Source: Roseomonas sp. | GTDB lineage: Bacteria > Pseudomonadota > Alphaproteobacteria > Acetobacterales > Acetobacteraceae | Assembly (NCBI GenBank): GCA_031180725.1 | Contig: JAPSLO010000015.1 | Span: 82,078-146,077, forward strand | DNA: 64,000 bases | Direction: 5' to 3' | Shown here: positions 52,885-61,242 of the stretch, in pieces | Layout of the letters: every line of letters begins with the position of its first letter | How positions within the stretch are numbered: position 1 is the stretch's first letter | Program-made: the position numbers and the translations under genes | Notes under the pieces: model-generated | Database searches by the model: none | The model's input: only the letters and a program-made list of their open reading frames with translations | Told to the model about the DNA's origin: nothing

Positions 52885-53393
52885 GGCGGCGTGTCCTTCT
52901 CGGCGGAGAGGTAGTTTATGTCCGGGGGCATAGCTTGTGGCGCGTTTCCTGTCATCGGGGGCGCATCAAACCATGCCGCGAGCCGTGCCTGCGGACCGGG
53001 CCGACGGAGGTCGAGCCCCACCGGGTCGAAGGCCGGCGGGCGCTTCGGCCACAGCAGGGCGCCGGCTTCGGCAGCGGCGCCGGCCACCGCCGCGAATCCG
53101 GGGGCGCCGCCGTCCAGCACCAGGATCCGGCAGCCCGCGCGCAGTGCCGCCAGCGCATGACCCGGGGCCGCGCCGCAGCAGAGCGCATCCTGGAACGGAA
53201 CGCCCGGATGCACCGCGGCGGCGCGCGCCAGCAGTGCGCGCCAGCCGCGCGGACCCAGGAACCCGGCCGCCCCTTCCGCCGAAAGCAGCAGAACCGGCCG
53301 CCCTGCCGCCAGGCGCAGCACGAACTCCGCCTCCAGGGCGCTGCGGATGACCACCGCCCGTTGACCGGCCGCATCTGCCATGCAAAGCGTCAT
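52875..53393 (-). CDS. hypothetical protein co-transcribed with aldolase
   Basis: A 172-residue Ala/Gly-rich protein not recognised as a family. Alternating hydrophobic strands and helices (AVVIRSALEAEFVLRL, PVLLLSAEGAAGFLGPRGWRALL, HALAALRAGCRILVLDGG, LLWPKRPPAFD) suggest an alpha/beta fold. Start could be 53393 or 53381; neither has a strong ribosome site. Its last 10 bases overlap the aldolase start, and it diverges from the coiled-coil/zapA pair. The overlap favours coupled translation with aldolase. Confidence 0.68.
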   Translation of the reverse strand: MTLCMADAAGQRAVVIRSALEAEFVLRLAAGRPVLLLSAEGAAGFLGPRGWRALLARAAAVHPGVPFQDALCCGAAPGHALAALRAGCRILVLDGGAPGFAAVAGAAAEAGALLWPKRPPAFDPVGLDLRRPGPQARLAAWFDAPPMTGNAPQAMPPDINYLSAEKDTPPCA

Positions 53394-53526
53394 GACGGGC
53401 GGCGGGGGCTGCGGCAAGCCGGCTGGTGCGCCGCGCCCACCCGCCAGAGAGGCTGCGGGCTGGGGACCACAGGTGTCGGGTTCACGCGCGAGTGGAACGA
53501 GCGTCGGCGCGGCCGAGGTGACGGAT

Positions 53527-53709
53527 ATGGGTCAAGCGCTGGCACGCCTGGAGGCGGCGGTGGAGCGGCTGGCGATTATTGCCGCCCGGCCACGGCCGAT
53601 GCCCGCGTCGAACGGGGAAAGCGTGCCGCGCGCCCAGGTGCAGGCGATCGCGGACCGGCTGGACGAGACGATTGCGCGGCTGCGCGCCGCGCTGGGAGAG
53701 GACAGCTAG
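53527..53709 (+). CDS. small coiled-coil protein upstream of zapA
   Basis: A 60-residue protein. Residues about 1-22 (QALARLEAAVERLAII) and 38-57 (AQVQAIADRLDETIARLRAAL) have heptad-like spacing of Leu, Ile and Val, so it is probably a helical hairpin or coiled coil. GAGGTG precedes the ATG at 53527. Small coiled-coil genes (DUF4164 type) in front of zapA are common in alphaproteobacteria; three bases separate the two genes here. A helper role in divisome assembly is inference. Confidence 0.75.
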   Translation: MGQALARLEAAVERLAIIAARPRPMPASNGESVPRAQVQAIADRLDETIARLRAALGEDS

Positions 53710-53712
53710 CGC

Positions 53713-54042
53713 ATGGGTCAGGTCACGGTCCGGGTTGGCGGCTACAGCCATCCGGTCTCCTGCGAAGACGGGCAGGAAGGGCATCTGGTCACCCTGGCGG
53801 CCGAGGTGGACAAGCGCGTCAACTCCATCAAGGCGATGGGCGGCCAGTTCGGGGAAGCTCGCCTGCTGCTGCTGGCGGCCCTGCTGCTGGCCGACGAGGT
53901 GCATGACCTGAAGGTCGCCATCGCGCAGCAGCGCAGCGGCCAGCCCATGCCCCAGCTGGCGCAGGACCCCAAGCTGGCGGAAAGGCTGGCCCGCATCGCG
54001 GAGCGCATCGAGGGCATTGCCCAGAACCTCGACCGATCCTAA
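53713..54042 (+). CDS. zapA: cell division protein ZapA
   Basis: A 109-residue ZapA that bundles FtsZ filaments at midcell. The N-terminal part VTVRVGGYSHPVSCEDGQEGHLVTLAAEVDKRVNSIK is the family signature, followed by a long helix (LLLAALLLADEVHDLKVAIAQQ) and a C-terminal coiled coil (KLAERLARIAERIEGIAQNL). Start ATG is three bases after the stop of the small coiled-coil gene. As in related genomes, a 6S RNA candidate and 5-formyltetrahydrofolate cyclo-ligase follow. Confidence 0.93.
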   Translation: MGQVTVRVGGYSHPVSCEDGQEGHLVTLAAEVDKRVNSIKAMGGQFGEARLLLLAALLLADEVHDLKVAIAQQRSGQPMPQLAQDPKLAERLARIAERIEGIAQNLDRS

Positions 54043-54049
54043 CTAGGAT

Positions 54050-54215
54050 GGGCGAGGCTGCCCGGTGCGTGAGGCATCTCAACCCCCGGGGCCAATGAGC
54101 AACCTCCGGGAGCTGGCTCTGCCTGGATCGTGGTCCAGGTACCTGGCGCCCACCTGCAACAGCAGGTCTCAGGAGGGTTGTCCGCCCACGGCCATGGCGG
54201 CTTCGCAGCATGTTT
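54050..54215 (+). ncRNA. ssrS: 6S RNA (approximate ends)
   Basis: The gap between zapA and the cyclo-ligase gene is the standard place for 6S RNA, the sigma70-holoenzyme inhibitor. The expected folding parts are visible: an apical stem CCTGGA/TCCAGG (54122-54127, 54134-54139), a bubble-side hairpin ACCTGC-AACA-GCAGGT (54152-54167), and outer pairing of CAACCTCC (54100-54107) with GGAGGGTTG (54172-54180). Ends are estimated. No covariance search could be run. Confidence 0.68.
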
Positions 54216-54371
54216 TCTTGCCATCAGGCGCTGGGCGCGGTCTCCGGCCGCTTGGCTGACGCGCCCATGCGCCGTGGCAAGGGGCCAATAGGGCGGTCCG
54301 TGCGCGTCGGCCCTGCGGGCCGCATCCTTCATTGGCGCGCCGGTCCTCCTGCGCCGTCAGGGGAGTGCCGG

Positions 54372-54944
54372 TTGGAATTCTGCCCCGTCCTGCTCGCGGA
54401 ATTGAAGGCCGAGGCCCGCAAGGTGGCGCTGGCACGTCGCGCGGCGATGGACCCGGCACTAGGCCGCATCCTCACCGACGTCGTCCTGGAGCATTTCCCA
54501 CCCCCAGGCGGCGCCATCGTGTCCGGTTTCTGGCCCATGGGGCAGGAGATCGACATCCGCCCGCTGCTGTACGCGCTGCATGAGCGTGGCCATCCCATCG
54601 CCCTGCCGGTCACCCCGAAGCGCGGCAACCCTCTTCATTTCCGCCGCTGGCGCCCAGGCGACGAACTCATCCGCGGCCCACTCGGCACCCGGCAGCCAGC
54701 CGAGACGGCAGAGCCGCTGGTGCCGGATTTCCTGCTGGTCCCGCTGCTGGCCTTCGACCGCCGCGGCCGGCGGCTGGGCTATGGCGGAGGCTATTTCGAC
54801 CGCACGCTTGCCGCGCTGCCCGGCGCCACCGCGTTGGGTGTCGCCTATGCCGCACAGGAACTTGACGAAGTGCCCGTCGGGGCGGAGGACATGCCCCTTC
54901 AGGCCATCGCCACGGAGGCCGGCCTCATCCTCCCCGAGAGGTGA
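54372..54944 (+). CDS. 5-formyltetrahydrofolate cyclo-ligase
   Basis: A 190-residue enzyme making 5,10-methenyl-THF from 5-formyl-THF with ATP. N-terminal helix LLAELKAEARKVALARRAAMDP, the FWPMGQEIDIRPLLYAL region, the strand LPVTPKRGNPLHFRRW, and DFLLVPLLAFDRRGRRLGYGGGYFDRTLA with the C-terminal ATP site are present. The best start is TTG at 54372, preceded six bases by GGGGAG; the first ATG would cut the N-terminal helix. It lies directly after the 6S RNA and eight bases before the YmdB-like gene. Confidence 0.88.
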   Translation: MEFCPVLLAELKAEARKVALARRAAMDPALGRILTDVVLEHFPPPGGAIVSGFWPMGQEIDIRPLLYALHERGHPIALPVTPKRGNPLHFRRWRPGDELIRGPLGTRQPAETAEPLVPDFLLVPLLAFDRRGRRLGYGGGYFDRTLAALPGATALGVAYAAQELDEVPVGAEDMPLQAIATEAGLILPER

Positions 54945-54951
54945 ATTCGCG

Positions 54952-55773
54952 TTGCGCATCCTCTTCCTCGGTGACGTCGTCGGCCGCTCGGGTCGCGATG
55001 CCGTCGTCACCGCCCTGCCGGGCCTGCGTCGTGACCTCGCGCTCGATTTCGTCTTGGTGAATGCCGAGAACGCCAGCCACGGCTTCGGCCTGGCCCCGGA
55101 CATGGCGCGCGCCCTATTCGCCGCCGGGGCGGATGCGATCACCCTGGGCAACCACGCCTGGGACCGCAAGGAGATCATCCCCTATATCGAAGCTGAACCG
55201 CGGCTGTTTCGCCCGCTGAACTACCCGCCCGGCACTCCGGGCCGCGGTGCCGGCGTGGTCGAGACGCAGGCCGGTCGCCGCGTGCTGGTGATCAACGTCA
55301 TGGGGCGGCTTTTCATGGAGCCCCTCGACGATCCCTTCCGCGCCCTGCAGCAGGCGATCGCCGCGCACCGCATGGGCGCGAACGGCACCGTCGGCGCCAT
55401 TCTGGTGGATTTCCACGCCGAGGCGAGTAGCGAGAAGCAGGCCATGGGCCACAGCTTCGACGGCAAGGTGAGCCTGGTGATCGGCACCCACACGCACGTC
55501 CCCAGCGCCGACCATCAGATGTTGCCCGGTGGCACCGCCTACATGACCGATGCCGGCATGTGCGGCGACTATGACAGCGTCATCGGCATGGAGAAGGGCG
55601 GCGCCGCGCTGCGCTTCTGGCGCAAGGTGCCCGGCGAGCGCCTGGCCCCGGCCGAAGGCCCGGCCACGCTCTGCGGGTTGCTCATCGAGACCGATGACGC
55701 CACTGGTCTTGCGAGGCGCGCCGAGCCGCTGCGCCTCGGCGGCAGGCTGAGCCAGGCGATGCCGATTCTATAG
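54952..55773 (+). CDS. TIGR00282/YmdB-type metallophosphoesterase
   Basis: A 273-residue di-metal phosphodiesterase of the YmdB family, which hydrolyses 2',3'-cyclic nucleotides and in Bacillus affects development. Metal ligands: LGDVVGRSGRD, NAENASHGFG, TLGNHAWD, DFHAEASSEKQAMGHSFDGKVSLVIGTHTHVPSAD and TDAGMCGDYDSVIG. Start is TTG at 54952 with GAGAGG about ten bases upstream. It is probably co-transcribed with the cyclo-ligase gene. Both genes using TTG starts is noteworthy. Confidence 0.92.
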   Translation: MRILFLGDVVGRSGRDAVVTALPGLRRDLALDFVLVNAENASHGFGLAPDMARALFAAGADAITLGNHAWDRKEIIPYIEAEPRLFRPLNYPPGTPGRGAGVVETQAGRRVLVINVMGRLFMEPLDDPFRALQQAIAAHRMGANGTVGAILVDFHAEASSEKQAMGHSFDGKVSLVIGTHTHVPSADHQMLPGGTAYMTDAGMCGDYDSVIGMEKGGAALRFWRKVPGERLAPAEGPATLCGLLIETDDATGLARRAEPLRLGGRLSQAMPIL

Positions 55774-55788
55774 GCCCTCATGCGCCGA

Positions 55789-55819
55789 GCGCCGCCTCCG
55801 GCGGCTTGGCTTGCACGCC
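55789..55819. repeat. REP-like intergenic repeat, copy 1
   Basis: A 31-base sequence containing the hairpin GCCGCC-TCC-GGCGGC; it matches 62022-62052 in 29 of 31 positions. Both copies lie shortly after stop codons in intergenic space. Likely a dispersed extragenic palindromic element. Confidence 0.6.
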
Positions 55820-55886
55820 GAGGCGCTGCCTGCATCGGGCCAAGATGTCGTCCTGCGCGCGGGTGCCGAGGGGTCTCTGTTCCGTG

Positions 55887-56822
55887 TCACGCCACCTTGT
55901 CGGCCTCAGTCAGGAAGCGCTGCACTTCCGCCTCCCGCGGGATGGGCGCCACGGCGCCATAGCCGCGGGTGGACAGTGCCGCGGCGGCATTGGCGTAGCG
56001 TGCGGCCGCGTGGATCTCCTCTCCGGCGGCGATGCGGGCCAGGAAGGCGCCGGCGAAAGTATCGCCCGCGCCAGTCGCGTCGATCGCCTCCACCGTGAAG
56101 CCCGGCATCAGCCGGCGTCCTTCCCGGCTGCCCACCAGGACGCCCTGCTTGCCCAGTTTCAGCAGCACCAGCGGGCAGAGCTTCAGGTAAAAGTCCAGGA
56201 TCGCATCTGCCGCCTCCAGCCCGGTCAAGGCCTGGGCGTCCTCCAGGCTGGGGAAGAGGATGTCGCTTAGCCCCGCGGCGGCATGGATGCAGGCGGTGGC
56301 GCGCCGCAGCGGCCATAGCCGCGTGCGGAGATTGGTGTCGAAGCTGACCTTCGCGCCATGCGCCCGCGCCAACTCCATCGCGCGGAATGCGGCATCGCAG
56401 GACCGGTCGGAAATGCCGAGCGTGATCCCTGAGAGATGCAGGATGCGTGCGGCCTTCACCGCATCCTCCGGCAGTTGCGCCGGGCCCAGCCTTGCCGCGG
56501 CGCTGCCGGCGCGGTGGAAGGTGAAGTGGTGGCCGCGCTCGTCATGGGTGATGAAGTAGATGCCGGTCGGCGCATCCGGATCGGTGCGCACGGCGCTGTC
56601 ATCCACGCCTTCGGCGCGCCAGAGGGCACGGAAGGCCTCACCCGCGCGGTCCGGCCCCAGCGCCGTCAGCATCGCCACGTCGGCGCCGCTGCGCGCGGCC
56701 GCGATGGCGGCGTTGGACGCATCGCCCCCGAAGCCTTCCAGATAGAGACGGCGTCCATCCGGCCCGACCGGAAGCTGGCTGAATTCCAGCATCGGCTCGC
56801 CGAAACACAGGATCTCCGCCAT
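55887..56822 (-). CDS. kdgK: 2-keto-3-deoxygluconate kinase, PfkB family
   Basis: A 311-residue ribokinase-fold kinase. GEPMLEFSQ start and GGDASNAAIAAARSGADVAMLTALGPD substrate region are those of KDG kinases; the ATP/anion hole and catalytic Asp are in EAIDATGAGDTFAGAFLARI. ATG at 56822 follows GGAGG by seven bases. It is the downstream partner of KDPG aldolase and an RpiR regulator. Together they feed KDG to pyruvate and glyceraldehyde-3-phosphate. Confidence 0.9.
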   Translation of the reverse strand: MAEILCFGEPMLEFSQLPVGPDGRRLYLEGFGGDASNAAIAAARSGADVAMLTALGPDRAGEAFRALWRAEGVDDSAVRTDPDAPTGIYFITHDERGHHFTFHRAGSAAARLGPAQLPEDAVKAARILHLSGITLGISDRSCDAAFRAMELARAHGAKVSFDTNLRTRLWPLRRATACIHAAAGLSDILFPSLEDAQALTGLEAADAILDFYLKLCPLVLLKLGKQGVLVGSREGRRLMPGFTVEAIDATGAGDTFAGAFLARIAAGEEIHAAARYANAAAALSTRGYGAVAPIPREAEVQRFLTEADKVA

Positions 56823-56885
56823 GCCCTGCCTGTCCTCCCGCATCTGCGTCGCGCCTACAGGCGCACGCGGCCCTCGGCAATCCGT

Positions 56886-57512
56886 TCAGGCCTGCATCAG
56901 CCCCAGCACGTCGCGTGCCGCGGCTTCGATGGCGGCGCGGTCGTTGCGGGCCAGCAGCCCTTCATCCACCAGCTTGCCGCCGATCCCCACGAAGGCCGCG
57001 CCGGCGGCGAAGTAATCCGGCGCGGTGCGGGCATCCACTCCGCCGGTCGGGCAGAAGGGGACGCCGGGGAAGACGCTGCGCAGCGCCTTGATGTGACCCG
57101 GCCCGCCGGCGGAGCTGGCGGGGAAGATCTTCACTGCATCGGCGCCGGCGGCCAGCGCCGCGCGTACCTCGGTCGGCGTCATCGCACCCAGCAGCGTGGC
57201 GGCGCCCGCCGGCCGGGCGACTTCCGCCAGGGCGGCATCCACCCAGGGCGCCACCAGGAAGCGCGCCCCGGCGGCGATGCAGGCCTCCGCCGCCTCCTTG
57301 TCCGGCACCGTTCCGGCGCCGACCAGCAGGTCCGGCTCCTGTGCGAGCCGGCGGATCAGCCCGGGCGCATCCGGCACCGTCATCGTGATCTCGAAGACGG
57401 TGAGGCCGGTCTCGCGCAGCCATGTGACGGCGCGTTCCGCCAGTTCCGGCCGGGTGGTGCGCACCACCGGCACGATGCGCGCCGCGGCCAGGCGCTCGAT
57501 GATGGGATGCAT
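56886..57512 (-). CDS. eda: 2-dehydro-3-deoxyphosphogluconate (KDPG) aldolase
   Basis: A 208-residue class I aldolase of the Entner-Doudoroff route. ARIVPVVRTTRPELAERAVTWL, FEITMTVPDA with the catalytic glutamate, GAGTVPDKEAAEACIAAGARFLVAPW, the Schiff-base lysine in GADAVKIFPASSAGGPGHIKALRSVFP, and FCPTGGVD are all present. It lies between the RpiR gene (13 bases away) and kdgK, forming a regulated three-gene unit. Confidence 0.92.
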   Translation of the reverse strand: MHPIIERLAAARIVPVVRTTRPELAERAVTWLRETGLTVFEITMTVPDAPGLIRRLAQEPDLLVGAGTVPDKEAAEACIAAGARFLVAPWVDAALAEVARPAGAATLLGAMTPTEVRAALAAGADAVKIFPASSAGGPGHIKALRSVFPGVPFCPTGGVDARTAPDYFAAGAAFVGIGGKLVDEGLLARNDRAAIEAAARDVLGLMQA

Positions 57513-57525
57513 GGGTTCTCTCCGC

Positions 57526-58362
57526 TCAGCTCTCGATACGGCGCAGGCGCCGCGCCGCCGCCAGGCGCTCGGCGCGCGGCGCGGGCAAGGGCGGGGCCAT
57601 CAGCGCCGCCGTTGCGGCCAGCGCCTCCGCCATGGCCAGCTGCAGGATGCCGCCCGGGTTCCCTGGCGCACCGCCTTCCGGCATCTCGCAGGCCAGCAGC
57701 ACCTGGCTGGTCGCGGCCAGCGGCGAGCGCGCGCGGGTCACCGCGATCACCGTCGCGCCCGCGGCGGCGGCCAGGCGCGCAGCCTCCACCAGCTCGCGTT
57801 CCGCTCCGCCGCGGGAAAGGCAGAGCGCCACCGAATCGCCCTCCAGCGTGGCGGCCGCCAAGCCTTGCAGCGCGCCATCATCGCGCGCTACCACGCCGCG
57901 GCAGAGGCCCATCAGCGCCTGCTCCAGATGGCGGGCGGCGGCGAATGCGGCGCCGCTGGCCCAGATTTCCACCCGCGCCGCGCGCAGCAGCGCCAGCGCC
58001 GCACGCGTCATCGCCTCGCCATCCAGCGTGGCTCGGGCCGCCGTCAGCGCCGCGATCGCGATCTCCAGCACGGCCGCGCCGGCTTGCGGGGCAGGCGTCT
58101 CTGCGGTGATCGGGCGTGGCGCGGCCGGCGTGCTGCCCGAGCTGCGCACGGCCTCCATGCGCAGCTCGGCGAAGCCATCCAGCCCCAGGGAGCGGCAGAA
58201 GCGGATCACGGTGGGATCGGAGACACCGGCGGCCTTGGCGAGCCCGGCGACGGTGGATTGCGGCAGGGAGGCAGGATCGGCGGCCACCAGCTCGGCCACC
58301 TTCCGCTCGGCCGGCGTCAGCCGGGGGAGGATCTCCGCGATCCGGTCGGGAAGGGGCCGCAT
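57526..58362 (-). CDS. MurR/RpiR family transcriptional regulator
   Basis: A 278-residue regulator. The N-terminal RpiR helix-turn-helix is LTPAERKVAELVAADPASLPQSTVAGLAKAAGVSDPTVIRFCRSLGLDGFAELR; the C-terminal SIS domain (about 125-255) has EIWASGAAFAAARHLEQAL and SVALCLSRGGAERELVEAARLAAAAGATVIAVTRARSPLA, binding a phosphosugar. ATG at 58362; an upstream TTG is possible. It precedes eda and kdgK in the same direction, so it most likely controls KDG/KDPG breakdown, like HexR. Confidence 0.9.
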   Translation of the reverse strand: MRPLPDRIAEILPRLTPAERKVAELVAADPASLPQSTVAGLAKAAGVSDPTVIRFCRSLGLDGFAELRMEAVRSSGSTPAAPRPITAETPAPQAGAAVLEIAIAALTAARATLDGEAMTRAALALLRAARVEIWASGAAFAAARHLEQALMGLCRGVVARDDGALQGLAAATLEGDSVALCLSRGGAERELVEAARLAAAAGATVIAVTRARSPLAATSQVLLACEMPEGGAPGNPGGILQLAMAEALAATAALMAPPLPAPRAERLAAARRLRRIES

Positions 58363-58419
58363 GGGCCGCAACCTACCCCCTCCGCGCCTCGAAGTGGAGC
58401 GCGCCCCAGGCCCCGGGGA

Positions 58420-58728
58420 TCAAGCGCGGACCAGCCGGTCCATCAGCGCCGCGGTCGCCGTGAGTTCCTGTGCGGCGAGCATTGCCCTGGCCGTCTCGGC
58501 TGCTGCTCCCTCCAGCGCGCCATGCAGCGCCATCGCAGAGCCGGAAAGGCCCGAGACCGCGCCATCCAGTGCCGCCAGATTGTCGCGGAAGGCGGCGACC
58601 GCCGTGCGCTGTTCAGCCAGCGCCTCATCGAGCATGCGCAGCGCGCGGCGCAGCCGGCGATCGGGCGTGTCGGGGAAGCTGAGCAGCTCGGCCGCCGGCC
58701 CTTTGCCGGCATCCTCGGTGGCGCGCAT
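58420..58728 (-). CDS. hypothetical coiled-coil protein
   Basis: A 102-residue Ala/Leu-rich helical protein. Residues about 24-52 (RRLRRALRMLDEALAEQRTAVAAFRDNLAALDGAV) and 60-98 look like two long amphipathic helices. Not recognised. It has a good candidate promoter directly upstream and its own start at 58728. The gene is upstream of the RpiR gene on the same strand. A structural or regulatory helper role is possible; nothing specific can be claimed. Confidence 0.65.
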   Translation of the reverse strand: MRATEDAGKGPAAELLSFPDTPDRRLRRALRMLDEALAEQRTAVAAFRDNLAALDGAVSGLSGSAMALHGALEGAAAETARAMLAAQELTATAALMDRLVRA

Positions 58729-58740
58729 CGCCGTCTCCGC

Positions 58741-58785
58741 GGTTCGGTTAACGAAACCTTATCACGTGCCATCTTTTTGAGACAA
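58741..58785 (-). promoter_or_regulatory. promoter of the 102-residue gene with overlapping CtrA-like site
   Basis: On the minus strand TTGTCT (58785-58780) and GATAAG (58763-58758) are 16 bases apart and end about 30 bases before the start codon. Overlapping the -10 is TTAA-N7-TTAT (58748-58762), one base from the CtrA full site TTAA-N7-TTAA. A surrounding near-palindrome GGTTCGGTTAACGAAACC is at 58741-58758. Confidence 0.4.
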
Positions 58786-58913
58786 GACTGCTTTGCGACC
58801 GCGGCGAATCGGGTATGCCGTCGGCTGGACCGGTGACCGCCCGCGGGCGTTTCCCCGCAGAGGGCTGGCCGCTACATTCCGCGCCATTCACCGACAAGGA
58901 GATCCCCTGAGCC

Positions 58914-60230
58914 ATGGCCATCGGCCTCGAGCTCCTGCTGATCCTGCTGCTTGTGCTGCTGAACGGCGCCTTCGCGATGAGTGAGCTGTCGATCGTCTCT
59001 GCCCGGCGGGGGCGGCTGATGGCCATGCAGAAGCGCGGCAGCACAGCGGCCGGCACGGCGCTGGCGCTGGCGGACGACCCGCAGCGCTTCCTGCCAACGG
59101 TACAGGTGGGCATCACCCTAGTCGGCATCCTCGCCGGCGCCTTCGGCGGCGCGCGACTTTCGGCGGTGATCGCGGAGTTGCTGGCCGCGGTGCCACCGCT
59201 CGCGCCCGTCGCAGAGGAAATCGCCTTCACGCTGGTCGTCGTGCTGATCACCTACCTCTCGCTGATCCTGGGCGAGTTGGTGCCCAAGCAGATGGCACTG
59301 CGCCACCCGGAGGCGATCGCGGTGGCGGTGGCGCGCCCGCTCTACTGGCTGGCGCGCGCCACTGGGCCGGTGATCTGGCTGCTCTCCACCTCCTCCGCGC
59401 TCGTGTTGCGGCTGTTCGGCAAATACGACCCCTCCGACCAGGCGGTGACCGAGGAGGAGGTGAAGGCCGTGGTGGCGGAAGGCGCGACCTCCGGCGCCAT
59501 CGAGACCGAGGAGCGGGAGATGATCGAGCGCGTGCTGCGCCTGGCGGACAAGCCGGTGCGCGCGCTGATGACACCCCGCACCGAGCTGGAATGGATTGAC
59601 CGCACCGCCCCGCCCGAGGATGTCGCCGCGCGCATCCGCGCCACGGGCGTCACGCGCTTCGTGGTGGCCGATGGCCGGGTGGACAATGTGGTCGGCGTGG
59701 TGGCGGCGAAGGACCTGCTGGATCAGCTCCTGGAAGGCGATCCGCTCTCCGTCCCCCGAGCCATGCGCCAGCCGCTGGTGCTGCCGGATACGCTGTCAGC
59801 CCTGGATGCGCTGGAACGACTGCGCGGCGATCCCATCGGCATGGCGCTGGTGATGGATGAGTATGGCAGCTTCGAGGGCGTGGTCACTGCCTCGGACCTG
59901 CTGGAGGCGATCGTGGGCGAACTGGGGCCCGGAGAGACGCGCGACCCCGCCACCCCGGCTGTCCGCCGCCATGATGGCAGCCTGCTGCTGGATGGCATGA
60001 TGCCGAGCGACGAGTTGAAGGCCAGGCTGGAGCTGCCAGACCTGCCGCGGGAGGGGACCTACCACACCGTGGCGGGGCTGATGCTGGCCCTGTTGCAGCG
60101 GGTGCCGAAGGAGGGCGACCGGATCGTCTGGGCCGGCTGGCGCTTCGAGATCGTGGATATGGACGGCCGGCGCGTGGACAAGGTGCTGGTCATGCGCGAC
60201 GACGGGCTGGGCGCCGCGCCGCCGGCCTGA
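58914..60230 (+). CDS. CNNM/CorC-type membrane protein (DUF21, CBS pair, CorC_HlyC)
   Basis: A 438-residue 'hemolysin family' protein, probably a divalent cation efflux or sensing protein. Domains in order: DUF21 membrane region with four hydrophobic segments (residues about 1-185, LLLILLLVLLNGAFAMSELSIVSARR at the start), a CBS pair (about 205-325, MTPRTELEWIDR and MDEYGSFEGVVTASDLLEAIVGE), and the C-terminal CorC_HlyC domain (about 345-430). Start ATG follows AAGGAG by 13 bases. Monocistronic with a hairpin downstream. Confidence 0.92.
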   Translation: MAIGLELLLILLLVLLNGAFAMSELSIVSARRGRLMAMQKRGSTAAGTALALADDPQRFLPTVQVGITLVGILAGAFGGARLSAVIAELLAAVPPLAPVAEEIAFTLVVVLITYLSLILGELVPKQMALRHPEAIAVAVARPLYWLARATGPVIWLLSTSSALVLRLFGKYDPSDQAVTEEEVKAVVAEGATSGAIETEEREMIERVLRLADKPVRALMTPRTELEWIDRTAPPEDVAARIRATGVTRFVVADGRVDNVVGVVAAKDLLDQLLEGDPLSVPRAMRQPLVLPDTLSALDALERLRGDPIGMALVMDEYGSFEGVVTASDLLEAIVGELGPGETRDPATPAVRRHDGSLLLDGMMPSDELKARLELPDLPREGTYHTVAGLMLALLQRVPKEGDRIVWAGWRFEIVDMDGRRVDKVLVMRDDGLGAAPPA

Positions 60231-60239
60231 TCGGCGTTC

Positions 60240-60264
60240 GGGCGGCTGGCCATGCCGGCCGCCC
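60240..60264. terminator. bidirectional hairpin between convergent genes
   Basis: GGGCGGCTGGC (60240-60250) pairs with GCCGGCCGCCC (60254-60264), one position imperfect, loop CAT. It separates the CNNM-type gene from the convergent phosphoribosyltransferase gene. Confidence 0.5.
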
Positions 60265-60272
60265 CTCTGCTA

Positions 60273-60761
60273 TCAGCCGCCCGCCGCGTGGGACTTGGCG
60301 ATCGGAGCGATGAACTGCGGCTCCGTGTCCCAGGGGAACAGGATCCAGGTGTCCTGGCTGACTTCCGTGATGAAGGTGTCCACCGTCGGCTTTCCGGCGG
60401 GCTTCGCATAGACGGTGGCGAAATGTGCCTTGGGCAGAAGGGCGCGGACCTCGCGCGCGGTGGTGCCGGTGTCCACCAGGTCGTCCACGATCAGCCAGCC
60501 CTCGCCGAGGCTCTCCAGCGCGGCGCTTGGTGGCTTCACCACGTTGGGCTTGCCGCGCTGCTCCTCGTCATAGGTGACGATCGAGACCGTCTCGATCATC
60601 CGGCATTCCAGCTCGCGCGAAATGATGGCGCAGGGAATCAGCCCGCCGCGGGTGATCGCCACCATTCCCTTCCAGGGACCTTTCTCCACCAGACGCCAGG
60701 CCAGCGCCTTCGCATCCCGGTGCAACTGGTCCCAGGTGACCGTGTAGTAGCGAACCGCCAT
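60273..60761 (-). CDS. gpt: xanthine(-guanine) phosphoribosyltransferase
   Basis: A 162-residue type I phosphoribosyltransferase for purine salvage at the inner membrane face. PRPP motif [24 protein letters not shown], the early [36 protein letters not shown], and the C-terminal [12 protein letters not shown] are characteristic of Gpt. It lies 16 bases downstream of the CsaA-like gene in the same direction, so the two are probably one operon. Confidence 0.92.
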   Translation of the reverse strand: MAVRYYTVTWDQLHRDAKALAWRLVEKGPWKGMVAITRGGLIPCAIISRELECRMIETVSIVTYDEEQRGKPNVVKPPSAALESLGEGWLIVDDLVDTGTTAREVRALLPKAHFATVYAKPAGKPTVDTFITEVSQDTWILFPWDTEPQFIAPIAKSHAAGG

Positions 60762-60777
60762 CTGGCCGGCTTCCTCT

Positions 60778-61116
60778 TCAATACATCCTTCCGCCGTCCG
60801 GCACCCTCAGGTCCGGCTTCAGCAGAACCACCGCGCCGTTCTCATCCGGAACGCCCAGCACCAGCACCTGGCTTTCGAAGCCGGCGATGCGCCGGGGCGG
60901 GAAGTTCACCACGGCCATCACCTGCCGGCCGATCAGCCGGTCCGGCACATAGTGGACGGTGATCTGGGCCGAGGACTGCTTCACGCCGATCTCCGGCCCG
61001 AAATCCACCCAGAGGCGGATCGACGGCTTGCGCGCTTCCGGAAAGGGCTGCGCATCCACGATCGTGCCGACGCGGATGTCCACCTTCTCGAAGTCGGAAA
61101 AGCCGATCTGGTCCAT
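60778..61116 (-). CDS. tRNA-binding domain protein, CsaA-like
   Basis: A 112-residue OB-fold protein of the CsaA/Trbp111 type, proposed to act as a small tRNA-binding chaperone. [76 protein letters not shown] match the family well. ATG at 61116 follows GGAGG; the open frame upstream is not needed. Co-oriented with gpt downstream. Confidence 0.92.
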   Translation of the reverse strand: MDQIGFSDFEKVDIRVGTIVDAQPFPEARKPSIRLWVDFGPEIGVKQSSAQITVHYVPDRLIGRQVMAVVNFPPRRIAGFESQVLVLGVPDENGAVVLLKPDLRVPDGGRMY

Positions 61117-61242
61117 GCCGCCTCCTACCCTGATGGCGAGGGCCGGGGAAGGGGAGCTTTCCCCGACCTGATTCGGGGAGAGCTTGCGCCCCGCCCGGCC
61201 GCGGTTCATTCACGCCCGAATACCTTTCCGGGAGAAGCGCCC

